Source of the DNA: Neckera pumila | Lineage: Eukaryota; Streptophyta; Bryopsida; Hypnales; Neckeraceae | Assembly: GCA_963969595.1 (NCBI GenBank) | Contig: OZ018414.1 | Location: 20,939,660 to 21,003,659 of the forward strand | Reading direction: 5' to 3' | DNA length: 64,000 bases | Shown here: positions 36,890 through 49,097 of the stretch, one piece after another | Layout of the letters: the number at the start of each line of letters is the position of its first letter | Numbering within the stretch: the first letter of the stretch is position 1 | The notes under the pieces: model-generated | Databases searched by the model: none | What the model was told of the DNA's origin: nothing | What the model saw: the letters and a program-made list of their open reading frames with translations, nothing else | Made by a program: the position numbers and the translations under genes

Positions 36890-39800
36890 TAGATTTGTTT
36901 ATGAATTGAACTTCTACTATTTTTCAAAAAAAAAATGTCTCTAGGGATGTAGATTATTTATGATCATAATATCATTATCACCATTAAAATTGACATGTTT
37001 CAAATCCATTCTAGAAGTATTAATGATTTAATTTTGCCTTCCATCTTGTACCTACTTTTGCTTTACATTTAACAAAATGAAAAATCGTCTTAGTTTTTTA
37101 ATCTTCCCCCCCTAAGGTCCTCAATTCAATCCTCCACTATAAAGATTTAAACTTCAAAAGTTTGCAATGTAAAAAATTTTAAGTTGAGAGGATTCAAAGC
37201 TTGCAAAAAATAAATATAACAAGGTTCAAATTTTTTTTCCACTTTCAATATTAACATTGTACAATATACTTGGTCAATGATTTTGGAAAAAAAAGTCCCC
37301 ATACATTTTCATACACTTCAAAAGTAAAATCTACAAGTAGATATGCAAAAAATGTAGTTCTTTGCATTAGAAATGGAGTTATTCAATCTATAGGCAAGAA
37401 TTTGGATGAGATGATTTTTGTAACAAGGTCAAAATAAAATGTACTAACATATATAAATGTTGTTTGGTGGTTGATGATTTTTTTCTTAAGATAAACAATT
37501 ATTAGATAATAGAGCTATTGATGCATACATTGTGTATTTCTGCTATTAACCTTTTAGATCATAATATCTTTCTAATTCAAATTTTATTGAATATTATAGA
37601 TGATCGATCTATAGATATATTGTTCTTTGGATATATTTGAAAATCCATTACAAACAAGAGCAACAATAAGATGTAAATTATAATATAGCCAATAATAGTT
37701 GCAATATGTAATATATATATAACATATATGCCATTGTATTACTAAGGTATTAGAGACCTTTAGTTTTAAAGTATATAAGATTCATTTTTTTGATAATGAT
37801 ATATATGCATGCACTTAACTCATGCAATGTTTTAAGACCCCAAACCACTTCAAAATCCTTGTGGCTAAAGCAATGCTAAAGTCTTCATCTATATTTATTT
37901 TCTAACAAATCCAACCATAGGATTTTAAAGTTAACTTGTTTGAGTACATCCTCCTAAAATTTTAGAGTGAAAATCATCACCAAATCAAACACCACTTGCA
38001 AATTCAATTTGTCAAAACTTCCAAAAGTAGTTTTTTTAGTCCTTCATAAAGGTGAAGTTTTGTCTTTCAACATTTCTCAAAAATAAAATCTATATCTTAT
38101 AACTTATGCAATAAAGTCAACATGTGGGAAAATGGGTTGAAATTACATGAAAAAATAATTTTCACCAAAAAACTTTGTATTCATCTTTAAATTTTTTACA
38201 AAATGGAAGTTGGTACGTGATGAAAGAAAAAACGAAATCACTAATAAATTTTATAAGAAACTAAGAATTATAAATTTGAATGGCCAAAATATTCTAATGA
38301 GTAGTATATCCTATATTTTTTGTACATTATTTGGAAATTTTCAAAATTGAGTTAAAAAATGACTTTCTACGTTTTTTTTACAGCTATAGACTTCATTAGC
38401 CTCAAAATAAACTCAAAACTTTCATCTCAATATTCAAAAATGAATAGTTCAAATGTTTGTGATTAGGCAACAATCTTTATAACCAAATAAAATTAATCAA
38501 TATTTTTTGAATGTATTTATTTTTGCCCACTTTGACATTGAAATTTAAAAAAAAATTATAATTTTTGCAATGTTTATTGGAATGATTTGGAACAAAGCTT
38601 CACATGCAAATTAGGATGGTTTGCATCTATTTTTAAAAATTTCATGCAAAAAATTCAAATTATGAAGTCAATTGAGGCTCCCTGAGTTTTAAAAAAGTCC
38701 AAAGTAGATTTCGTAGTCAATTTGGAGTTAAGAATTCTATTATAGTATTATTGCAACTATTATTAATTCATTGATACATTGGATTACAAACCAAAATAAA
38801 GCAACAATATTGGTGAATTATGTTTAAGCAAAATCCTATTCTAATGAAAGTATTGTGAATTCAAAAGCAAAGTCATTGAATACAAAGGAATATTTTATAT
38901 TTAGATAAAAAATATTTTATGTTTTAAATATACTCTAGCAATTCAAAGCATAATTAGAACCCCAATATTTATAACCTCAAGGATTGAGTCTATCATAGAA
39001 TTAAAATAATTGTATTTATACCCTATTGAATGTTAGCATTGTGTGTATAAGTGATTAGATTTTAGAAACTTCAGATATAAGAGCTCTATTTTACAAAGCT
39101 CTATTTTACAACACATAACATAGTAAAAGTTGAGAAAAACTTAAAAAGAAAAATTGTAGAATACGTATTCTTATAGTTTAAAAAGTAAGGCGACTTAGTT
39201 TTGAAAATCCTTCTGAAAACCTCTCAAAACTTATTAATGCTTGATTTTTAAACTATAATGTCCTTCACAACACTTGATATGTTATAAATTGATTGGTTTA
39301 TAACATATTTCAACGATGCTAATCAAAAATTTATAATTTAAACTTGGTATAAATATATTAAAAATATACTATAAAGTATATAATTTTTTTGAAAAATTGA
39401 TTTACAGGGCATTTATAAAATTTTGATGGAATTAATGGCATGATATATTTTACTAATATAAAGAGGTTAATGCATAGCAATTCAATTCATTATTGAATTC
39501 ACCATGTATAATTTCTAATATTTTATAATGCCATAAATAATACTAAAAACAAATCAATTTTACATTAGCATATGTATAAAGTTTTTCTACTCTAGATTGT
39601 TTGGAAAGTATTGGTACAAATTCTTCTATCTAATAAGTTCATTCACTTAATATATATTTTTTAAATTAAACTATATCCACCCATTTTTGAATTTATTATA
39701 TTTGAGTTTAAACTATTTTAAACTATTTTTTCTAATATAAGCAATTCTTGCACTCTGTTTAGCTCATCAAAAACTTTACAATCTCTTATTTCTATTAGCT

Positions 39801-40600
39801 TCATTTTAAGCGCCAATCAATTAATAATTATTCTTTCTAACTATAATAATTACCAACTCCTCTTAGAATGATGTGCCCATTAACAAATCAAACTATAGAT
39901 CCTCTAGGAAAGGAAAACACAACAATATTACTCAAGATTATCAAAAAAGGTGTTAATTCAAGGAAAAATAAATTCAAGTTTTTCAATCTTTTTTTTACAT
40001 GCCAAATCTAAATTGAAGGTCATCAAATATGGAGCTAAAGGACACAACATACACAACCATCATCAATTTACAGGTTCTCAAAATCTCTTCTACAATTTTT
40101 AAAATACTTTTCCATTGCAATTCCTCCCAAAGATCTAGTGTATTAATTTGAGGCTCTCTTCCAAGAGCCTCTAACACAAAAAAATCAAGATTAGCAGTTG
40201 ACATCCTTGCATAAATCTTCAATAGAAAAATCATACCTTTTTTTTTTTCAAAATCAGATTTTAGACACTTAAAATAGACTTTAAAAGATCTTCATAAAAA
40301 AAAATACCAAAAATAGTACTATCAATAGGTTTCAAAAATACCAAAAATGATTTTTAATATGGATTTAATTAAAATCAATGTATATAATAAAGTGGGTACA
40401 TTCTGAAGTACACCCTGCCTAAAATTGCCATCATCACTATATGAACATATCCAAAATCAATATGCATGGATGTTGAAGAAACAATTTTAGAATATGTACC
40501 CAAAAAAACTTAGATCCTTCATAACTTCTGCATATGATATCCAAACATTAGAGAAAATTTCAGCCCACAGGAAGGCCTCTAAGCATTTATGACAATGTGC
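36890..40600. other. Very AT-rich region, no gene recognised
   Basis: There are frequent stops in every frame and only one open frame of modest length (39995-40234, minus), which resembles nothing I know. Short phrases of the TTAA elements (for example near 37030-37150) suggest old, decayed copies. Confidence 0.4.
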
Positions 40601-40601
40601 A

Positions 40602-41532
40602 TTAACCCCTAAAGGACCGGTTGTCCCCTCGGGGGACAATTTGGGTCCAGGCAGGTTCCTACGATCTCAATTTTTAGTAATATTTTTTGGGATTTTTTGA
40701 GGTTGTATATTTTTGCGAGATCTTTGCGGATATATAATTTTTATTTTAATTGATGCCCGAGAGCAAAAGTTATGGCACAATAAGTAAAATTGGAATTTTG
40801 CGGGCAGCACAAAAATAATCACAAAAAGTCAAAATAATTTTTTCAATTTTTTGACTCAAAGATTGTATTTTTTTCTACATGTGAAGCTTTGTTTCATTCA
40901 ATTTGGACTAATAATGAGAAAGTTATGGACAATCTTATTTTTTCGGGCAATCTAAGCATCTTCTTGAAAAAATAACTTGTAGAATTCATTTTTGAATGCA
41001 ATTTTGAAAATTTTTCAAATTTTTTTGCTAGAAATGGTTAGATTTTCTTGCTAGAACAATCTCACCGTTGGGATTATTGTGATTCAATTCCATCTAAAAG
41101 CAATTAACAATTTAGTTTTTTCTTTAATCTTGTACCCACTTCTACTTAACAATTTTTTAATGAGTGAAAATTAAGTACTTTTTTTCCTAAGTTTTTTTGG
41201 TAGATTCTCAACTCAACTACCTAACATAAATAAGTAGAAAATCAAAATCAGTAGTGCACAAAATTTGAACTAAAAAGATTCAAAGCCAAAAAATCCAGTC
41301 AAGCAAGGTGGAAAAAAACTTGTTTTCTTCACTTTAAATGCATATATCTTGCAATCTACATGGTCAAAGTTTCTGAAATTTCTTCCACATATTCATATAC
41401 TAGTCAAGTATAAGATCTTACGGTTGGATATGCAAAAAAAAACATTTTTTTAAACTCTTTTCTCTTTGCAATAGAAATGACAGTTGTGAATGCTTTTTGG
41501 TATGAAAATCACCTCGGTCCTTTAGGGGTTAA
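40602..41532 (-). mobile_element. TTAA-bounded element, 0.93-kb class, copy D (inverted)
   Basis: The termini TTAACCCCTAAAGGACCGG and CGGTCCTTTAGGGGTTAA form a near-perfect inverted pair. The palindrome TTGTCCCCTCGGGGGACAA is at 40621-40639, directly inside the left end. Its interior is the reverse complement of copy B in the same order. It is the best preserved copy in the window. Confidence 0.9.
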
Positions 41533-41635
41533 GAGAAGAAATCTGCCCAAAAGGCAATTAGGAATCTGTAAGGTGAGCATTCAGCGTGTATGCCCATCGG
41601 ACTTCCGGTTTAAAAAAAAATTGAATTTTTTAAAA

Positions 41636-41655
41636 TATTAATAATAATAATAATG

Positions 41656-41702
<47 letters not shown>
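41636..41702 (+). repeat. (TAA)n microsatellite
   Basis: A run of about 20 ATA/TAA trinucleotides with one interruption, directly after a long A run. The Ile-rich open frame on the minus strand is an artefact. Confidence 0.95.
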
Positions 41703-41706
<4 letters not shown>

Positions 41707-42643
41707 TTTTTCCCCGTATAATTGCACATCCACCAAAAGTCAAAGAGCTCTCCACAGGGTCCAGATTTCCTATAATGTGTTGTATACTTTGGTGCTTTGG
41801 AACCTCCTTTCACTTGCCAACAAGAAAACATGAAAATTTGACCAGTCTAATAGTAGCAACTAGGCCCAGTTGCTAGGCCCATTCGTAAAAAATGACGGTT
41901 TGGTAATCCGTTACCCACCTTACACCTCAGATTCTTTCGTATCCAACTTGCCTATTGAAGTTCAAATCGAACTTCTTGTATTTGCAATATTAACAATAAT
42001 TATGATGCAACCAAAAATGTTTAACATAACAAGATCCAAGTGAACCAGTGAACCCATAAGATTTATATCTGGTAATGTGAAAGTAAAAGCCTCTGACAGT
42101 TTTCCAATTGCCTCCTCCAAACCATTGTTGCGCAACCTCTAAATTGCTATAGAACAGTTCAAAATTTGCGTATTCATAGTCATAGTAATAGGGATAAATA
42201 ATTACAATGCTAACGAACCGAAAGCTCCCTTCCAAGGAATCCCTTGGAAGTAGTACAAATCCTCTGAAACCTCTCTTGAAATCCATGGTTACTCTACCCG
42301 TCGTCCAGATCGAATAATCACTTGAGTCCGTCCTCATAGACACCGATAATGAAATCCACCCTACAAGCTCGATCAGGCAATGTAGGAGGATGTGGCCCAA
42401 TTAAGCAAGATCCACGAGACTGCATGCATGCAGAAGGCATGTTAATTCCACCTATGTGGCTGCAGCCTAAGTTACACCTGCTCGAATTTAGAACCTCAGA
42501 GTACCTGAAACAGCTAGCCTGAATCGATCCCTGAGCAGAGATCGTCGATCAGGAACTACTGTCATGGAGGTGCCTCACTGGGATAATAAATCAGTAGTAG
42601 CTAGCTAGCTTAGTTGCAACTGAGGGAAGCTTGAGGTTTTAAG

Positions 42644-45600
42644 CTACTTGGCAGCAGTCTTCTTCTTTTTCTTCCTCTCCTCGTGAGCTTCGGACTGGGA
42701 AGGTAATGTCCCTGCGCTCCTCCGGAGGCTTGTGTTCTGTCTTGAATACTCTCGCCATCGCCGAGAAGCAGCCGCTGTCTTGGCTGCACGCTCTCTTGCT
42801 TCCGCTCCATCTGCAAAATGATGCTAAAATCGTTAGCTAGGGACATGATGATCAGGTCTCGTACGTGCACGGAGTTTTTGTTAACGATCGAGAACTAAAC
42901 TACTCTTGCTTTTGTTTGGCCTTCAATTAGTAAGTACATTGATCTGTACGTCCTGCTAGTGAGGGGGGAAATGAACATCACCCTAGAAAGTTCATGTCAC
43001 CACAAAATTTTATTTTTGTGGAAATTGGAACTGTACAATAATATTTCAACCTGCATTAAATGATAATAGTATGCACTACTTTGGTAAATTAGTGTCACAT
43101 GCACTATTAGGACGAATTAGAGTAGTGTTTGATTGGAAAGATGGGGTGGCTGCTGTGACTTATTTAGCGGCCTACATTGAAATTGCATAAGAATTGGTTT
43201 GAAGTAGATTTTGGACTTTGTGAAATTGATCTCCAGGAAGGGGAGAAGTGCTCTCAGCAACATTCAATCGAAGGTACCTGGCCTGAAATCTTCGTCTCCT
43301 CCGAAGACGGTCCACCCTCGCCATAAGGCGTCTTTGCCCTTCTCCTTCATCATCCGAGCCCGTGCACGATTCTGCCAGTCGAGGTCATACAATTTTAGTT
43401 TACAGACAGTACAATTTTGTCTTTCAATAGGAAACCCTGACGATTCAAGCCAGGAAGAGTCAAGAATTGGGTACAGGTGACATTTATTTTCAGCATGAAA
43501 TAAATCAAGGTCCTTAGCTATGTACTAATCGAATACCGCAGCCACACAAATCTCTAATACACTAACAAAGCTCATCTCTTTCCTGATACGGAAAACTTTG
43601 CAAAGCATTACAAAGGTTACGAAGCTAACAGGTGTGAAGGGTTCCAATACATACCAATGCCTGAGATTGCCGCTTCTCCCATCTCCAACTTGCCTGCAAG
43701 ACCCGATTCAGGAACCAAACAACGCACATTACTCACAATGTCCGGCTCAAAACTACACATACAATGACTATTGTTTATTTATCTAGCAATACAATTCAGC
43801 AAATGAATTCACATAATCACGAAAGGAAGACGAGGGAGCTCAAAAGCCCCTAGAGAAGGACTTAGATTGGTGACAACACTTGTAGGAAAGAGAGTCTTGG
43901 GGCATCAATCAAGCTACCAGAGCGTGGTTTCATAGGGCCCAAATGGATCCCTTTGGGACTTGTGAAACCAAGCTCTGGTACTAAATATGGCTGGACACCC
44001 CAAATACCTCGGTTCAAATAGTGCAGAATAATCTGAGAAGTTCCCTTCAATTTTAAAGTGCGTCCTATAGGAATTTTCTTTCGAAAGATGATTCAATTGT
44101 TGAAATACTTTCAACTCTTGTAACAACTTTAAAGTAAGTATTTCAACAATTGAATCATCTTTCGAAAGAAAATTCCTATAGGACGCACTTTAAAATTGAA
44201 GGGAACTTGACAAAAATTAGGAATGGATTTGGCACCTGAGCAAAGACGTTGGGTGACCGAAAACCCATGCCAGACATCATCACGGCAACCTGAATATCAT
44301 AAACCACAACAAGAGTTTCAGCAATAAACTTTCATATGCAACAGCCGCTGTGCAAACATGACTTACTTAAAATGGATATAGGCACTGATCTTTGAATGAA
44401 AATGGTGTTGACCTCCCAGTTTGAACTTGCACAAGAAATCATTCACAGTTGAAAGAAATAGAATCTCAACAGATTTGGGTCTTGCTCCCAACGTAATCTC
44501 TCCATGGCTCTATACTGATCTTCCGAAAACCACACTCCTCCATATAGTCAAATGCTTTGTAATGACACTAATAGTCTCATCTAACTTAGACAAGAAATCC
44601 GAAACCAAACACGACGATTACTCCTTTCATATGCAAAAAAATTTCTGATAAGGAAAATGACGCTGATACCGAAGTGCTTACATTAACACGCTCAATCCTC
44701 CTCATCTCATCCTCAAGGAGCGTCAACTGCGCAGCTGTCACCCAGTGTATGCAATCTACAGGGCTGCAAAAAATAACACGAACCCTCTTATCAGGAACAC
44801 GGGATGTCTTGCAATGAAAACAGTTTCCAAGACGAAGTTTTTGTCAAAAGGAGAAGACTGAGCATCTAACCCACTGTTTCAGTAACTCAAATGTCAAGCT
44901 AAATCATTAATGAGCTCATCTCAAAAGCTCCTCCCAATAGATAAACATTAGATCGATATTAAGGCAAAAGAGTTTTGTATTACAGAAGAGGCTAATCACA
45001 GAGCTGGATGTTACCATGTGTCAATAGCTTCTTGAGCTCTTGGAGCACACCCCGACTGGCAATGAACCCGAGCTCTTCCAAAATCTTCCTCAATTTCAAA
45101 AGTATCAAGAGCTACAAGGGCACAGTTCTTGCAGCCTGCACACAATTTTGCATAAATCCATTCAAATCCACCCACACTAAATACTAATGAAACACAGACA
45201 AACTACTAAATATGCCTCACACAGACAGTGATCTCTCCAGCGCTCTATATATCAAACTCCTAAATATGTTAAAATGCTGAAGTGAAACAAATACTATGGT
45301 CATTTCTCCTCTAAATAGTAATCCAAAGCCTGATTCATCCCAGAAGATGACTATCAGATACTAAATTAGGGTTTTCCATAGATCAGAGACTCCCAAGCTG
45401 TCAATGCAACTCACCAATGCAGCTGAACTCGTCAACAAACGCATGATCGCGTTCTTGGGTTGTAGTTAAGAAAGGGTTAGCCGATGTTGGTGCGAAGCCA
45501 TTGATCTCATCGTATACTATCCGTTGCTCCGGATCGCTAAGCACCTGCAACACCCCAAATGAAATGCTTATCAGAAAAGATGTTGCCCAAAACGACATCG

Positions 45601-46179
45601 TTTGAATTCGTGAGAACTATGAAATAGTAAATGCTAGTGTGCAGGAGTTTCCAGACTGTGAGAGGTTTGAGTGTAAGCAGATGAGGAGTGGATACCTCAT
45701 AAATCTCGTTTACAAACATGCAAAAATCAGTGGACGCTGGGTTGTTGCCACTCAGATCGGGGTGACAAGTCTTCATGCAAGAATAGTACGCCCTTTTGAT
45801 CTCCAGCGGCGTTGCATCTGGCGTCTGCACCCCAGAAAATGACATAACATTAGATGAGTTCCTGACGGGAGTCAAAGTAAGACACTGAAATTTGAATTTA
45901 TTGATGTATATAAGGGGCGGCACATACCAAGCCAAGCACGGAGTAGAAATCCTCGGCTATGGCGTCTTCGTTGAAATCTCCATGCCTACCCTGATCTCCA
46001 CCCAACCATACCCGTGCTTTCACCGATCGTTTCGTGCTCTTCGTGCTAAAGAATCCACTACTATACTGAGATCGAAGCTTGGCAGCATGTCTGCAAGTCC
46101 TCTTATGGCACTCAGAAGCTCGTGACAACACTCTCAAGTGCGAGGACGGCAAAAACACTGTAGAATGACATGCTGCCAT
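42644..46179 (-). CDS. DJC76: Plastid J-protein with [4Fe-4S] ferredoxin domain (9 exons)
   Basis: A DnaJ co-chaperone fused to a bacterial-type ferredoxin, the architecture of the chloroplast DJC76/DJC77/DJC82 group; which paralogue this matches is unclear. Exons on the minus strand: 46179-45928, 45824-45696, 45544-45415, 45135-45015, 44763-44682, 44289-44236, 43693-43655, 43371-43278 and 42810-42644. All are GT-AG, total 1068 nt, 355 aa. The N-terminus is rich in Ser, Arg and Lys, as expected for a plastid transit peptide. The J-domain spans about residues 76-140 with the HPD motif at 105-107, the Hsp70-stimulating site. The cluster ligands are Cys169, Cys172, Cys175 (CIGCKNC) and Cys211 (CPVDC). 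Then follow LLEDEMRRIERVN, a WEKRQ block, an Arg-rich RRWREYSR segment and a Lys-rich tail. A redox-sensing chaperone role is inference. One intron holds a perfect inverted repeat. Confidence 0.93.
44038..44208. repeat. Perfect 73-bp inverted repeat in the J-protein intron
   Basis: Positions 44038-44110 and 44136-44208 are exact reverse complements by eye, separated by a 25-nt loop. The ends are AAGTTCCCTTC and GAAGGGAACTT. It lies wholly within intron 6 (44235-43694) and would fold into a long hairpin in the pre-mRNA. No obvious target-site duplication flanks it. Confidence 0.9.
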
Positions 46180-47480
46180 AGTATATTCTACTACTAGGTT
46201 GTCGACGAATTTGCTCCTCGTATAATTTAGGACAAATCCAAAGAGTTTCCTCTACCAAACTCTGCTTCTCCCAACCATGATATGACCCAAAACAGTCTGC
46301 CAGAAAAATCACAATGAAAATTGTGCTCCAGTCTGAGCTCAATTGAGCTCTGTCTGTCTGAGCTACCTACCTACGTACTTTACAGCAATGGATCACTCCG
46401 GAGCTTGTCTCGCAGTAGGAATGCTGAAACCTCCTGAGAAATCTCAGCTGAGAAATCTACAGAGACAGCAGCAACCGACGAGAGCTGCGGCATGGTCGCA
46501 GCAATGTCGCGGAGAAGAGAGCAATTCCCGGCTATATGGACCCGATCGAGCTCCACCGATCCCACAGCGAAAAGTACCGAAGCGAGATCTGACGAAGGAT
46601 CCAAAAATTGCAGAAAAACGCAAGCGAGATCTGACGCAGGTGCATCTGAAGGCTGCGATGATCCAGATCAGCGACTTTCGATGGATCAATGCATTCACGA
46701 TCTGGGTCCCCACCAAATCTCCAACGAAATATCTCCCCAAATCCCGAAGCTTTCTTTGCAATTCAATTCAATTCCATGGCGGCTCACTCACTTAAAATGG
46801 TTGAGTGGGCATTTAATTTACTCTGCCGTTGTGGCAATTTCCTGTTCAGTTGCGAATTCACGTAACGGAATGGCAACCCCAGAGGCGCCGCCATGGTGCG
46901 CGTTGAGTGTAAATTTGGTCTGGCAGCAGCTGGATTTATTAGAATCATGAATATTGTATGAATTTTGTATGTTTTTTTGGGATTTTGGTTTGGCACTTTG
47001 GTAATGACGGTTTTGAATTGATGGTTAGTACTTGGGGTTCTTGATTTTGGGGGGATTTCTGGGGGTTTGGGGTGGATTTGTGGACGCCATGGTGGATGAG
47101 TGCAGCGCCGTGTGGGGAGCGTGAGGGTGCGTGCGGCGTCGGAGGCGAGTGCGTGAGGTGGAAGAGGGTGAGAACGGGAGTCTGCACAACTAGCACAAGC
47201 GCGTTTACTGGAACTATGTGGGAGCGTGGAATTGAGTAAAGAAGGAGACTGATTAGGCACCCAATGGGAGCACTTTCTTTCTGGGTTTGGAGAAAGAAGA
47301 ACTGAAGGAGACTCTGGGGCAACAAGCTGCAGTGCAGGACGCAAACGGCAAACTGATCAGAGAGAGAGGGAGAGAAATAACTCCAAGTCTTCTCGGAAAG
47401 GGCTTTAGGCTTGATCGAGGTAGTCATCAAAATACTCTGATTATGAATCAATAGGTGCATTCTTTGTTTCTAAAGTGAAT
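46180..47480. other. GC-richer region upstream of the J-protein gene
   Basis: This is the presumed promoter and 5' leader side of the minus-strand J-protein gene. Several overlapping open frames exist on both strands (46343-46795 plus, 46380-46604 minus, 46784-47344 minus, among others). None has a domain I recognise. The minus frame 46380-46604 has the most protein-like composition (74 aa, starting MDPSSDLASV), and a possible GT donor overlaps its stop. It could be the first exon of another gene or chance. Confidence 0.35.
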
Positions 47481-47766
47481 CCTTGAAGGCTTGGCTGGTG
47501 GGGATGTTAAATCCGTCCCACAAAGTGAGACTAGCAGGGTGGATTTACCCCAGGGGAAAATCCAAGAATTTTTATTTGCCACATGAATTTTTTTTGGCAA
47601 ATTTTGAATTCATTTATGCAATCATAGACCCCAAATTAGCTTGGAGGGGTCTAAAGCATATCCTAAACACGGCATAAATTGGGGCTTTTTATTTGTACCC
47701 GGAGAACACAAAATTTATCTTGCTGGTCTCACTTTGTGGGACAGATTTACTAACATCCTGTTGGCC

Positions 47767-48245
47767 AGTGACCGTGGAAATCATCCTTTTTGGTATTGTA
47801 TGACATCATTTACTTAAAAAAACTTGAAGTACTCATTGGAGGTCAAGCTATTGTGCATGATCTTCCCTTTTTGCACAAAATTCCAAAGATGAATAATTGC
47901 ACTTCTTTCCTATGTAGAAAGATTTTTTGTCATTTATTTGCCGAAAAAAAGCCAAATCATTGTTTAAGGGTTAACAATGAAGTCATCCATTGAACCTTTT
48001 AGGTTTGTAACATCCTTGAAAAGTTCTTTATAAGGTCAACCCTAGAAGGATGGGTTGGTCATCATGAAATATCATCTTTTTAATATTGTGTGAATCATTT
48101 ACTTAGAAAAAAAAAAAAAAAAATCTATTAAAGGTCAAACTACTAGACAAGACCTCTCCCTTTTACACAAAATTCCAAGGATGAACATTTACACTTTTGT
48201 ATTACATAGAAGGATTCTTTGTCATCCGTCGGACACTTAATGTCT
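47767..48245 (+). repeat. Two tandem decayed copies of the 231-bp TTAA element
   Basis: GTGACCGTGGAAATCATCC ... TTTAAGGGTTAA (47767-47974) and a further copy (48033-48245) both follow the interior of the element at 20296-20526, including the TTTGTCATCCGTCGG-type end. The second has lost its right TTAA terminus. Confidence 0.65.
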
Positions 48246-49097
48246 TAGCATCCTCCTATGGTTAACTTTAGAAGAAAATTGAAGCCAAAAAGTAAATAAT
48301 AGATGATTTTGAAGATTATTATAGAAATGAAGAATGTGCGTATTGGTCCATAAATCAAATCATTGTTGGCAAAGTGCCTTGGTGATAGGTCTTGTCCTTT
48401 GAAGGTTAATCCTTGGAAGGATGCAATGCTATTCATGAAGGTAGTCAATCAAAAATATCAAGATTCTAAGAATGATGAATAGTTGCATTTTTTGTTTCCA
48501 TAGTTTCTTCCAAAGTCATTCATTGCACACTTTAATTTAGTCCTAAGGAAAGATGTAGGATTAACTCTTTAAAGACTGGGGAAAATTCAAATTTCAAAAA
48601 TTGTGAAAATATGATGTAAAATACAACTTAGAATAATAATTTATGATGAAATTCAAACATTATCCATTAATCATATCCATATGGATAGATCAACCAATAT
48701 ACAAAGCAATATTTTTCAGTAAAATTTAAAGCCAAAAATTGAAAAATCCTTTTAAAATTGATTGTAGATTGAACATTTGTGATTTTCACTAAAAAATATT
48801 TCCTTGAAGTTCAAAATATTAAGTTCTAATCATAGTAATTTTGAAGATTCTTATTTTGTTTTTTAATTCAAGTCATTTTTGAAGGGTCATTTTTTTGAAG
48901 CTAGATCTATAGGTATCCTTTGAATTATAGAATATTTGCAAAGCAAAATCTTCAAAATCTATACTATACAAATGATAAAGAACTAACACAAGAATATTAC
49001 AAGAAATATATGGATGAAAAGATGCATTTTTTGCATGCTCAGGATGTGTTTGCGTTCATGCATTGTTCAAAAATTTGAATGCTTTGTCCTTGAGGGA

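Noticed and set aside
41610..41831. Ile-rich minus-strand open frame
   Set aside because: Translation of the (TAA)n microsatellite.
46343..46795. 150-codon open frame on the plus strand upstream of the J-protein gene
   Set aside because: Gln/Arg-rich translation without a domain, overlapped by open frames on the other strand; it is probably chance in GC-richer promoter DNA.
46784..47460. Long minus-strand open frames rich in Pro, Ser and His
   Set aside because: Low-complexity composition, two overlapping frames of similar length, no recognised domain.
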